43,521 nt of DNA from UMGS755 sp045132895 (GTDB taxonomy: Bacteria; Bacillota; Clostridia; UBA1381; UBA9506), in NCBI GenBank assembly GCA_045132895.1, contig JBGUTC010000063.1, forward strand, positions 1-43,521, written 5' to 3'. Positions 9,184 to 15,496 of the stretch are shown here, piece after piece (positions within the stretch are counted from its first letter, which is position 1; each line of letters starts with the position of its first letter). Below the pieces are notes generated by a model. It saw only the letters and a program-made list of their open reading frames with translations. It made no database searches and was not told the origin of the DNA. The position numbers were made by a program, and so were the translations under genes.

Positions 9184-10056
9184 ATGAAAAAGAATCTGAC
9201 ACAAAAGCAGAAAAAAAGAATCAGACGTGCGAAATTCCGGAGGCGTGTATTTTGCTTGCTTCTGCTGGTTGCGATTGTAACCGGCATTTGCATGTTCACG
9301 CCTTTTTTCAATGTGAAAAACATTGATGTGATTGGTAATGAGCAGATCACTTCCGAGCAGATTCTTACGTCCGCTGCCATTCCTTCCAACGTAAACATTT
9401 TCAGAGTCAATAAGCGGACGGTCAGAAAATCCGTGCTGAAAATCCCGGAAATCGAATCCGTTAAAATCCGGCGCAAACTACCTGCAAAACTTCAACTGGA
9501 GGTTGTGGAAACAAAGGCAGCACTGTATTTCCCCTATCTGACCGGATACGCCATCACCAATAAAGAAGGCCGAGTTTTATCCGTTTCTGATTCCGAAGAA
9601 GGACTGGATTTACTGAAAATTACAGGTTTGGAAATAAAAAATGCTGAAATTTGTGAAAAAATCTCTGTACAAGACACCGTTATATTTGATATAATATTAA
9701 GTACCATCCGTTCTTTTGACGAAAAAGGACTGCTTCCGGAAATCCGTTCCTGTCATTTTGATAATGTCTCTGACTATTATTTTTACTTAAAAGACGGAAC
9801 AAAAGTCATTCTCGGAAAAACCGGCAATCTGGACTACAAACTTTCTGTTTTGACGCAGATTCTGCCACAGGTCAACCGAACCGAAGGTGCTTACATAGAT
9901 CTGACAACACCTGAACGTTCTGTTTACGGACTGTTAGATCCGGAAGAACCTGCCGAAGAAGAAACCGTCTCCGCTGAAACTGCGGATTCCGAAGAAGTCC
10001 CGGAAGAGGATGGCAAAGAGGCAAAGGGGACAGAAGACAGTGATGAAAGATCATAA
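9184..10056 (+). CDS. ftsQ: Cell division protein DivIB/FtsQ (POTRA domain)
   Basis: Bitopic membrane protein of the divisome that links early and late division proteins. A very basic cytoplasmic tail (residues 1-20, rich in K and R) is followed by one transmembrane helix (about 22-40). A POTRA domain follows (about 42-112: FFNVKNIDVIGNEQITSEQIL...IPEIESVKIRRKLPAKLQLEVVE), then the FtsQ/DivIB beta domain. The last 40 residues are strongly acidic (EEPAEEETVSAETADSEEVPEED), which is also seen in other Firmicutes DivIB proteins. The length of 290 residues fits. Its 3' end overlaps the next gene by 14 bases. Confidence 0.9.
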   Translation: MKKNLTQKQKKRIRRAKFRRRVFCLLLLVAIVTGICMFTPFFNVKNIDVIGNEQITSEQILTSAAIPSNVNIFRVNKRTVRKSVLKIPEIESVKIRRKLPAKLQLEVVETKAALYFPYLTGYAITNKEGRVLSVSDSEEGLDLLKITGLEIKNAEICEKISVQDTVIFDIILSTIRSFDEKGLLPEIRSCHFDNVSDYYFYLKDGTKVILGKTGNLDYKLSVLTQILPQVNRTEGAYIDLTTPERSVYGLLDPEEPAEEETVSAETADSEEVPEEDGKEAKGTEDSDERS

Positions 10057-10792
10057 GGTGCAAGTTATTACAGGGATTGTTGTTTTAATCCTGACATTTT
10101 TAATTGCGCTTCAATTTAAAAGTGTTACCGTGAACAATCAGCAGAACCAGCAACAAAACCTCCGCGTTGACGAGTTGCTGACAGAACTGAAAAAGGAACG
10201 TGACGCAAACGCCGACCTCAGGAAACAGTTAGACGCTTTCCAAAACGATATCGCGCAATACCGTCTGGATGCTGAGCAGAGTAACGGTTATTCCAACTTC
10301 TTGTCAGAACAGTTAAAACGAGCTGAACTCATGGCGGGATTCGTTGATGTAAAAGGTCCCGGCATTACGATTTCTCTCAGCGATGTCAATAACCGCACGA
10401 ATACCGGTTCCGTTGTAGCTGCCAACGAAACGCTGATCCATGACGAAGATCTGCGTCGGGTGATTAACGAGCTCTGCGCTGCCGGGGCAGAAGCCATTTG
10501 CGTGAACGACAGCAGAATCATCAGCACAAGTGCCATTCGCTGCGTCGGCCCAACAATCCTGGTCAACGATACCAAGATGGCTCCGCCCTACATCATCAAA
10601 GCCATTGGCAAAGCAGACCAACTGGAAGCCGCCATGAACTTAAACGGTGGTGTTATTGACAATCTGGAGGTCTGGGGTTTTACCATCAGTATTTCAAAGA
10701 GCAATGAACTGACCATCCCCAAATACAGTGGCACCGTGAACTTCTCCAGTGCTTCTGCTGTTGAAGCGACCAGCGAGGGAGGAAAACAATGA
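10043..10792 (+). CDS. DUF881 family membrane-anchored protein
   Basis: Conserved protein of unknown function, usually found with sbp near divIB and ftsZ in Gram-positives. The frame is open earlier (ATG at 10010). However, the ATG at 10043, preceded by AAAGGGGA at 10023-10030, gives a short basic start (MKDHKVQV), a transmembrane helix (about residues 8-25) and a coiled-coil-like Q/E/K-rich region (about 30-90), so it is preferred. The DUF881 core follows: FVDVKGPGITISLSDV, LRRVINELCAAGAEAICVNDSRI and IRCVGPTILVN. The predicted topology puts the core outside the membrane. It overlaps ftsQ by 14 bases and sbp by 4, which suggests translational coupling. Confidence 0.88.
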   Translation: MKDHKVQVITGIVVLILTFLIALQFKSVTVNNQQNQQQNLRVDELLTELKKERDANADLRKQLDAFQNDIAQYRLDAEQSNGYSNFLSEQLKRAELMAGFVDVKGPGITISLSDVNNRTNTGSVVAANETLIHDEDLRRVINELCAAGAEAICVNDSRIISTSAIRCVGPTILVNDTKMAPPYIIKAIGKADQLEAAMNLNGGVIDNLEVWGFTISISKSNELTIPKYSGTVNFSSASAVEATSEGGKQ

Positions 10793-11148
10793 TTATTCTT
10801 GTTTGCGCTTTAGTTGGAATTATATTCGGAATTCTTTTTCCTTATCACATTCCGGCTGCCTATTCTCAATATGTTGCCATGATTATTCTGGCACTGCTCG
10901 ACTCCGTTTTCGGAGCCGCATGTGCCGGGATCCGAAAAAGTTTTGACTTAAACACGTTTATTACAGGTTTTATTTGCAACGGTTTGTTGGCCGCTCTGCT
11001 GACATATTTAGGCAGACGACTGGGCGTCGATTTGTATTTAGTCATACTTTTGGTCTTCGGATCCAGACTTTTTACAAATTTTTCCACCATCAGACGTCAT
11101 TATTTAGCACAAATTGGTACAAAATTGAAAAAAAAGTTTTGTAATTGA
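10789..11148 (+). CDS. sbp: Small basic protein Sbp (DUF1290)
   Basis: Small membrane protein of unknown function that sits between divIB and ftsZ in many Firmicutes. The 119 residues contain three or four hydrophobic segments (about 3-20, 25-45, 55-75 and 80-95) and a basic C-terminal tail (RRHYLAQIGTKLKKKF). Family features are the start MIILVCALVGIIFGI and the loop ALLDSVFGAACAGIRKSFD. The ATG overlaps the DUF881 stop codon (ATGA), so it is probably translated by coupling. It is the last gene before the ftsZ promoter region. Confidence 0.88.
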   Translation: MIILVCALVGIIFGILFPYHIPAAYSQYVAMIILALLDSVFGAACAGIRKSFDLNTFITGFICNGLLAALLTYLGRRLGVDLYLVILLVFGSRLFTNFSTIRRHYLAQIGTKLKKKFCN

Positions 11149-11158
11149 AAATTTATAC

Positions 11159-11188
11159 TTGTGTAATCATACTGTAATATGTTATAAT
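11159..11188 (+). promoter_or_regulatory. Probable ftsZ promoter
   Basis: The -10 box TATAAT is at 11183-11188. A partial -35 box TTGTGT lies at 11159-11164, 18 bases upstream. The AT-rich sequence after the sbp stop is a likely place for an extra ftsZ promoter inside the dcw cluster. A second TATAAT at 11201-11206 has no convincing -35 partner. Confidence 0.55.
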
Positions 11189-11210
11189 AGAAAAAAGTAA
11201 TATAATGTAA

Positions 11211-11293
11211 GTGGGTTTATGTCAAAGCACTTTATTCTTAAAACGTATAAACTCATACCCTGATTTACATAAAACGATCGGGAATAAGTCCCG
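11211..11293 (+). promoter_or_regulatory. Structured 5' leader of ftsZ
   Basis: Two stems are visible between the promoter and ftsZ. GTGGGTTTAT (11211-11220) pairs over all 10 bases with ATAAACTCAT (11247-11256), including two G-T wobbles. CGGGA (11279-11283) pairs with TCCCG (11289-11293) just before the Shine-Dalgarno GAGGAGG at 11301-11307. The ribosome site itself is not paired. The function is unknown; mRNA stabilisation is one option. Confidence 0.4.
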
Positions 11294-11316
11294 AATCAAA
11301 GAGGAGGAAACAAAAG

Positions 11317-12411
11317 GTGATCGAATTTGATAACGATGCATTGAAGAACAACCGCGTGGAAACAATTAAGGTAATTGGTGTTGGCGGCGGCGGTAACAAC
11401 GCTGTTAACAGAATGATTGACTACGGTCTTAAGAACGTGGACTTTATCGCAGTGAACACAGATAAACGTGCTCTGTTCAGTTCTCAGGCCCCCGTTAAAA
11501 TCCAGATTGGTGAAAAATTGACAAAAGGCTTAGGCGCAGGTGCTGACCCCGAAATCGGTCAGAAAGCTGTTGAAGAAAGCCGCGAGGAAGTTGCTCAGGC
11601 AATTGCAGGCAGCGATATGGTTTTCGTTACTGCTGGCATGGGTGGCGGTACCGGTACCGGTGCAGCGCCGATGGTTGCTTCTATCGCAAGAGAAATGGGT
11701 ATTTTAACTGTTGGTATCGTAACAAAGCCTTTCGCGTTTGAAGGTCGTCAGAGAATGTCTCGCGCCGAGGAAGGTATTATCGAACTGAAAAACTCCGTTG
11801 ATGCGCTGGTAACAATCCCTAACGACAGACTGTTACAGATTTCCAACCAGCACACAACTTTAGTTGATGCTTTCAAAATGGCAGACGATGTTCTGCGTCA
11901 GGGTGTTCAGGGTATTTCTGACCTGATTTCTACTTCCGGTTACATTAACTTAGACTTTGCTGACGTTGTGAAGATTATGAAGAATACCGGCATTGCTCAT
12001 ATGGGTGTTGGCCGTGCTTCCGGCGAAAAACGTGCTGAAGAAGCTGTTCGCGCAGCTATTCAGAGCCCGCTTCTCGAAACCTCTATTGACGGTGCACGTG
12101 GCGTTCTGATTAACATCACCGGCGGTTCTGACATCGGTATGTTTGAAATCAACAGCGCTGCTGAACTGGTTACAGAAGCTGCTGATCCCAACGCTAACAT
12201 CATCTTTGGTGCTGCTCTGGATGAATCCTTGCAGGATGAGATTGTCATCACTGTTATTGCAACAGGTTTTGAAGGCATCCCCAACAAGGACAGAAGCGCA
12301 GGTTTCTTTGCGCCTCCGGTGTTCTCCGGCGGTGCTTCCGCAGGTGCTCCTAAGGCAACTGATAATGTTTCCGGTGAGCCGAACCTGGATATTCCTGCAT
12401 GGATGAAATAA
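11317..12411 (+). CDS. ftsZ: Cell division GTPase FtsZ
   Basis: Tubulin-like GTPase that polymerises into the Z ring. The start codon is GTG at 11317, with GAGGAGG 9 bases upstream. The glycine-rich loop VGGGGNNAVNRM is at residues 22-33 and the tubulin signature GGGTGTG at 109-115. The T7 synergy loop is present (NLDFADVVKIM). After a short variable linker (GGASAGAPKATDNVSGE) comes the C-terminal conserved peptide LDIPAWMK, the binding site for partners such as FtsA or SepF. The length of 364 residues is normal. ftsA is not adjacent. It is the last dcw gene and is followed by a strong terminator. Confidence 0.98.
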   Translation: MIEFDNDALKNNRVETIKVIGVGGGGNNAVNRMIDYGLKNVDFIAVNTDKRALFSSQAPVKIQIGEKLTKGLGAGADPEIGQKAVEESREEVAQAIAGSDMVFVTAGMGGGTGTGAAPMVASIAREMGILTVGIVTKPFAFEGRQRMSRAEEGIIELKNSVDALVTIPNDRLLQISNQHTTLVDAFKMADDVLRQGVQGISDLISTSGYINLDFADVVKIMKNTGIAHMGVGRASGEKRAEEAVRAAIQSPLLETSIDGARGVLINITGGSDIGMFEINSAAELVTEAADPNANIIFGAALDESLQDEIVITVIATGFEGIPNKDRSAGFFAPPVFSGGASAGAPKATDNVSGEPNLDIPAWMK

Positions 12412-12496
12412 AAACAATCGTTGAAAAGACCTGCCGGCTGTAGTCCCCGGGGGAAAGTCGGTTTTCACTTGATACGGTTTTTAATGATTGTATGTA

Positions 12497-12533
12497 AAAA
12501 AAGCAGGCATCCGTTGGTATGCCTGCTTTTTTA
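12497..12533 (+). terminator. Rho-independent terminator after ftsZ
   Basis: A 10-bp stem, AAGCAGGCAT (12501-12510) with ATGCCTGCTT (12519-12528), is preceded by an A-run and followed by a T-run. It ends the dcw operon 90 bases after ftsZ. Confidence 0.92.
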
Positions 12534-12647
12534 TGCTTAAAATTTCAAACGCAATATGCAGTTTGTGCGCAGGAAATTCACGGTAGCCCGTTCTCTTTTT
12601 CTCTTTACATCTGTACGAATGTAAATCAAGAAATTTTAAAATTAATA

Positions 12648-12825
12648 TTTACAAATCACAATATATAGTGTACAATATAAATGGAGATATTATAATAGTT
12701 TCGTCACCCCCTTTTATATAGTACCATGAACCGTACCGATGTTGTCGCCAAAGCAACGTCGGTATTGCTCTTTCTAGCGTTTTTCTGCAAAACACATCTT
12801 GACTTTCGTGTTTTGCAGTTTTTTT
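12648..12825 (+). ncRNA. Candidate small RNA with its own promoter and terminator
   Basis: The 561-base gap between ftsZ and the ferredoxin gene contains a complete transcription unit without a convincing reading frame. The promoter is TTTACA (12648-12653), 17 bases, then TACAAT (12671-12676); a TATAAT at 12691-12696 is an alternative. Next come a C-rich single-stranded stretch (TCACCCCC near 12705) and a 9-bp hairpin (12736-12744 with 12754-12762, one wobble). A terminator stem CTGCAAAACAC (12785-12795) with GTGTTTTGCAG (12808-12818) and a T-run closes the unit. The transcript would be about 140 nt. A 34-codon frame from the ATG at 12726 has no ribosome site. No known RNA family was recognised. 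Confidence 0.4.
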
Positions 12826-12941
12826 ATGCTTAAACCAGACAGACGCTTGGCTGCCTACTATATAATAACAGGTGACTTTTTATAGTTGATGTGGTCCTGG
12901 CTTCTGCAGAAGAAATGTAAAAAGGCATGTAAATAGCAGAG

Positions 12942-12967
12942 GGGTTGCCCCAAAGATGGGGCAACCC
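12942..12967 (-). terminator. Stem-loop terminator after the ferredoxin gene
   Basis: A perfect 10-bp GC-rich stem, GGGTTGCCCC (12942-12951) with GGGGCAACCC (12958-12967), lies 5 bases past the ferredoxin stop codon on the minus strand. The T-run beyond it is weak. Confidence 0.65.
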
Positions 12968-12972
12968 TGTTT

Positions 12973-13155
12973 CTATTCGGTTATAATGACGTTAACCGGG
13001 CATCCTTCCCTTGCCTCCTGCACAGCGGCTTCCTGCTGAGGCTCCGGCTCTTTATATACTTCCGCGGTTCCGTCATCCTTCATGCGAAACACCTCCGGTA
13101 CTGTACTGGTACAAAGCCCGCAGCTGATACATCCCTCTAGCACTGTAACCTTCAT
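12973..13155 (-). CDS. Single-cluster [4Fe-4S] ferredoxin
   Basis: A 60-residue soluble electron carrier. Cys9, Cys12 and Cys15 (CISCGLC) and Cys52 (GCPV) form one [4Fe-4S] site of the Bacillus/Thermotoga monocluster type; the second cluster of 2[4Fe-4S] clostridial ferredoxins is missing. The acidic middle (about residues 26-50) is typical. A strong GGAGGAG precedes the ATG. It is monocistronic, between its own terminator and tRNA-Thr on the other strand. The redox partner is unknown; the Fe-S flavoenzyme operon 3-6 kb away is not obviously linked. Confidence 0.9.
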   Translation of the reverse strand: MKVTVLEGCISCGLCTSTVPEVFRMKDDGTAEVYKEPEPQQEAAVQEAREGCPVNVIITE

Positions 13156-13249
13156 GTTTCTCCTCCTCTTCTTCGTAGATCTCAGATATAAATTTCCCGG
13201 ATTTCGTCAGACTTATGCAGAAAACCGCAAATTTGCAACAAATATTCTA

Positions 13250-13278
13250 TTGACAAACATACCGCTCCATAGTATAAT
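13250..13278 (+). promoter_or_regulatory. Consensus promoter for tRNA-Thr
   Basis: A perfect TTGACA (13250-13255) and TATAAT (13273-13278) are 17 bases apart. The tRNA starts 20 bases downstream. Confidence 0.9.
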
Positions 13279-13297
13279 ATTAATGATGTTTAAATTC

Positions 13298-13373
13298 GCT
13301 GGAGTGGCACAGTTGGTAGCGCAGCTGATTCGTAATCAGCAGGTCGTGGGTTCAAGTCCCATCTCCAGCTCCA
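13298..13373 (+). tRNA. tRNA-Thr (anticodon CGT)
   Basis: The cloverleaf is complete. The acceptor arms GCTGGAG (13298-13304) and CTCCAGC (13363-13369) pair fully. The anticodon stem CTGAT/ATCAG encloses loop TCGTA with anticodon CGT, and the T arm contains GTTCAAGTC. CCA is encoded at 13371-13373. It reads ACG codons. Confidence 0.95.
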
Positions 13374-13374
13374 T

Positions 13375-13409
13375 GAAAAAAGCGTACTGAATTTTCAGTA
13401 CGCTTTTTT
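13375..13409 (+). terminator. Terminator of tRNA-Thr
   Basis: A 10-bp stem, AGCGTACTGA (13381-13390) with TCAGTACGCT (13395-13404), has an ATTT loop, an A-run before it and six T after it. The hairpin array begins two bases after the T-run. Confidence 0.92.
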
Positions 13410-13411
13410 CA

Positions 13412-13626
13412 GCGATATAAATTCCTGACGGAATTTGCGATATACCTCGCGGTGCGATATATTACTTTGTAATGCGATATGTCCCTTCGGGACGAGAATA
13501 GGAATTTATATTATATCGCAACGGAATGAAATGGAGTTATATCGAATTTGTGAAGCAAATATATCGCACGAGCGTAAGCGAGTATATCGTCTAAAACTTG
13601 TGCATCATATCGCCAAAGGCGATGCA
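13412..13626. repeat. tRNA-linked hairpin array A (GCGATAT motif)
   Basis: Four direct copies of GCGATAT (13412, 13437, 13454 and 13474) are followed by inverted copies ATATCGC or ATATCG (13513, 13539, 13561, 13584 and 13607). Between the direct copies are perfect small hairpins with unrelated arms: AAATTCC/GGAATTT, ACC/GGT, ATTAC/GTAAT and GTCCC/GGGAC. Between the inverted copies pairing is weaker, for example ATTTG/CAAAT. The outer sequence GCGATATAAATTCC (13412-13425) returns inverted at 13501-13519 with three extra bases in the middle. It starts two bases after the tRNA-Thr terminator T-run. It is not CRISPR: the motif is only 7 nt and the spacers are themselves palindromic. It appears untranslated. 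Confidence 0.85.
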
Positions 13627-13678
13627 CCATTAAAATATGCAAAATTTCTGATATAACCAAAAAAGGAGGCAACACATA

Positions 13679-13891
13679 ATGAGTGATAGAGATAAAGTTT
13701 TAGAATACGAAGTTCATATAGAAAATATGTTGTATGTGTTGCAAGAACGCTTGCTAGAATTCGGCGACGGAAAAGACCTATCAGATTTTGAATCGGGACG
13801 GCATCTTGCATATCTGGAAATGATGGACATAATTAAAACGCGCCATTCAATAATATTGGAGTTAATTGCGGAAAGCGAGACGGAAGAATAG
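13679..13891 (+). CDS. Small acidic protein of unknown function next to the hairpin array
   Basis: I do not recognise this 70-residue protein. The ATG at 13679 has a strong AAAGGAGG 8 bases upstream, so it is probably translated. It is acidic and likely mostly helical (LEYEVHIENMLYVLQERLLEF, then SGRHLAYLEMMDIIKTRHSIILELIAE), with no signal peptide, membrane segment or cysteine motif. Two amphipathic helices could form a helical hairpin or dimer. No promoter is clear upstream; reading may come through the array. It is the only gene between the array and the DUF1015 promoter, and could belong to the same inserted segment. Confidence 0.6.
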   Translation: MSDRDKVLEYEVHIENMLYVLQERLLEFGDGKDLSDFESGRHLAYLEMMDIIKTRHSIILELIAESETEE

Positions 13892-14043
13892 GTGTACTTT
13901 TCTTCGGACTTGGCTTCGTATATGTACAATTTAGTCTTACTTAGACAACAAAAAAAATCAAGTAATGTCCATCGTTTTTTGAGTTTAACCTATAAAAAAT
14001 GCGGTATTGTTGCATTTATTTTATCTTTGCTCTCTAAAGAGCA

Positions 14044-14150
14044 TTGAAATTTCAACAGAACTATGGTATAATGTTATCGCTAAAATGAAAATAAGGAACA
14101 AATAATTTTACCTATTTGTTCATGTAAAATCAGCCGTATAACCTTACGGC
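14044..14150 (+). promoter_or_regulatory. Promoter and leader hairpins of the DUF1015 gene
   Basis: TTGAAA (14044-14049) is 17 bases from TATAAT (14067-14072), with an extended TG. The leader then holds two stems: GAACAAATA (14096-14104) with TATTTGTTC (14113-14121), and GCCGTA (14133-14138) with TACGGC (14145-14150). Neither covers the ribosome site AGGAAGGA. Nothing else was found between 13892 and 14043. Confidence 0.75.
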
Positions 14151-14172
14151 ATTACAGGAAGGATGATGAATC

Positions 14173-15444
14173 ATGACGTTTCAAAGAACTGATATCCTAT
14201 TACCAAACTTCTCAAAAGACAGCGAGCGCATGAACAAATGGAGCGTCGTTGCCTGCGACCAGTATACGTCTGAGCCGGAATACTGGCGTGCAGTTGACAG
14301 TCTGGTCGGCACTTCTCTTTCTACGCTCCGACTGACCGTTCCCGAAATTTTCTTAAACGACGATGACATTGAAGACCGAATTAAAAACACCAATGCTAAA
14401 ATGGCTGAATATATGGAAAACAACAGTTTTGTTGAACACAAAAATGCCTATATTTATGTTGAAAGAACGTTGGCAAACGGTGTAAAACGTCTGGGTATTG
14501 TGGGCGCGGTTGACCTGGAAGATTACGATTATAACGCAGGTTCACAGACGAAAGTCCGTGCAACAGAAGGAACCGTTATTTCCCGTATTCCGCCCCGTCT
14601 GAAAGTCCGTCAGGATGCTCTCATTGAACTGCCTCACATTATGCTCTTAATTGATGATGAAAGCCGGAGCATCATTGAGTCAAACGCAGAATTAACAGAC
14701 TCCTTTGAGTGCCTTTATGACTTTGATTTAATGCAAAATTCCGGTCACATTGCCGGCTACAAGATGTCTGACGACGCTGCAGATGCTCTGGATAAAAAGT
14801 TGGCTGCCCTTGCTGACCTTGATGCCTTCAACGAAAAATATGGCGTTAAAAAGGAATCTCCTTTAGTTTACGCCATGGGCGACGGAAACCATTCTCTTGC
14901 CACTGCAAAGACATATTACGAGAACTTAAAGGCAGAAATCGGCGAAGAAAAAGCAAAAAATTCTCCGGCGCGGTTTGCTCTTTGTGAGTTAGTCAACCTC
15001 CATGATATTTCTTTAGAGTTTGAAGCCATCCACAGAGTTATTTTCGAAGCTGACGGCGATGCATTTTTAAGTGCACTGGAGAAAGAGTATCAGGTTAGCT
15101 ATGAGGACGATGCCGTTGGTCAAAGTTTTGTATTTGTTAAAAACGGCAAAACAAAGAAAGTAACCGTCACAAATCCTACCGAGTACCTGACTGTTGCCAC
15201 AGTTCAGAAAACTTTGGATCGCTTTGTTCCGGAAACAGGCGGAGAAATTGACTATATCCACGGCGAAGATGTTGTCATGAAACTCTGTGAAAATCCAAAT
15301 AATTTTGGTATCATTTTAGAGGCTATGGATAAATCCGACCTGTACAAATCCGTTATTTTAGACGGTGCACTTCCCCGAAAAACGTTTTCCATGGGCGAAG
15401 CCTGTGACAAGCGTTTTTACACAGAAGCCAGAAAAATCCGATAA
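14173..15444 (+). CDS. DUF1015 family protein
   Basis: A conserved cytoplasmic protein of 423 residues with no established reaction. The start MTFQRTDILLPNF..KWSVVACDQYTSEPEYW and the central MGDGNHSLATAKTYYENL (about residues 235-252) are typical of the family, whose best conserved piece is the D-G-N/H-H-S/R motif. No signal peptide or membrane segment is present. In some bacteria DUF1015 genes lie near serine biosynthesis genes; here the gene is alone, with its own promoter and terminator, so the context gives no function. The start is supported by AGGAAGGA upstream. Confidence 0.88.
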   Translation: MTFQRTDILLPNFSKDSERMNKWSVVACDQYTSEPEYWRAVDSLVGTSLSTLRLTVPEIFLNDDDIEDRIKNTNAKMAEYMENNSFVEHKNAYIYVERTLANGVKRLGIVGAVDLEDYDYNAGSQTKVRATEGTVISRIPPRLKVRQDALIELPHIMLLIDDESRSIIESNAELTDSFECLYDFDLMQNSGHIAGYKMSDDAADALDKKLAALADLDAFNEKYGVKKESPLVYAMGDGNHSLATAKTYYENLKAEIGEEKAKNSPARFALCELVNLHDISLEFEAIHRVIFEADGDAFLSALEKEYQVSYEDDAVGQSFVFVKNGKTKKVTVTNPTEYLTVATVQKTLDRFVPETGGEIDYIHGEDVVMKLCENPNNFGIILEAMDKSDLYKSVILDGALPRKTFSMGEACDKRFYTEARKIR

Positions 15445-15457
15445 TCGATCATGGCAT

Positions 15458-15495
15458 AAAAAGAGGCTGTAGCGTTTCGCTACAGCCTCTTTTAT
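15458..15495. terminator. Bidirectional terminator between DUF1015 and the flavoenzyme operon
   Basis: A perfect 14-bp stem, AAGAGGCTGTAGCG (15461-15474) with CGCTACAGCCTCTT (15478-15491), has a TTT loop, A before it and T after it. It can serve both convergent genes. Confidence 0.93.
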
Positions 15496-15496
15496 T

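Noticed and set aside
12726..12830. 34-codon hydrophobic peptide, possible toxin
   Set aside because: No Shine-Dalgarno, and it runs through the terminator stem; kept only as part of the small RNA candidate.
13412..13626. CRISPR array
   Set aside because: The repeat is only 7 nt, spacers are 10-19 nt and palindromic, the second half is inverted, and no cas gene is present.
13435..13656. 73-codon reading frame across array A
   Set aside because: It runs through the hairpin repeats, has no ribosome site, and its composition follows the repeat.
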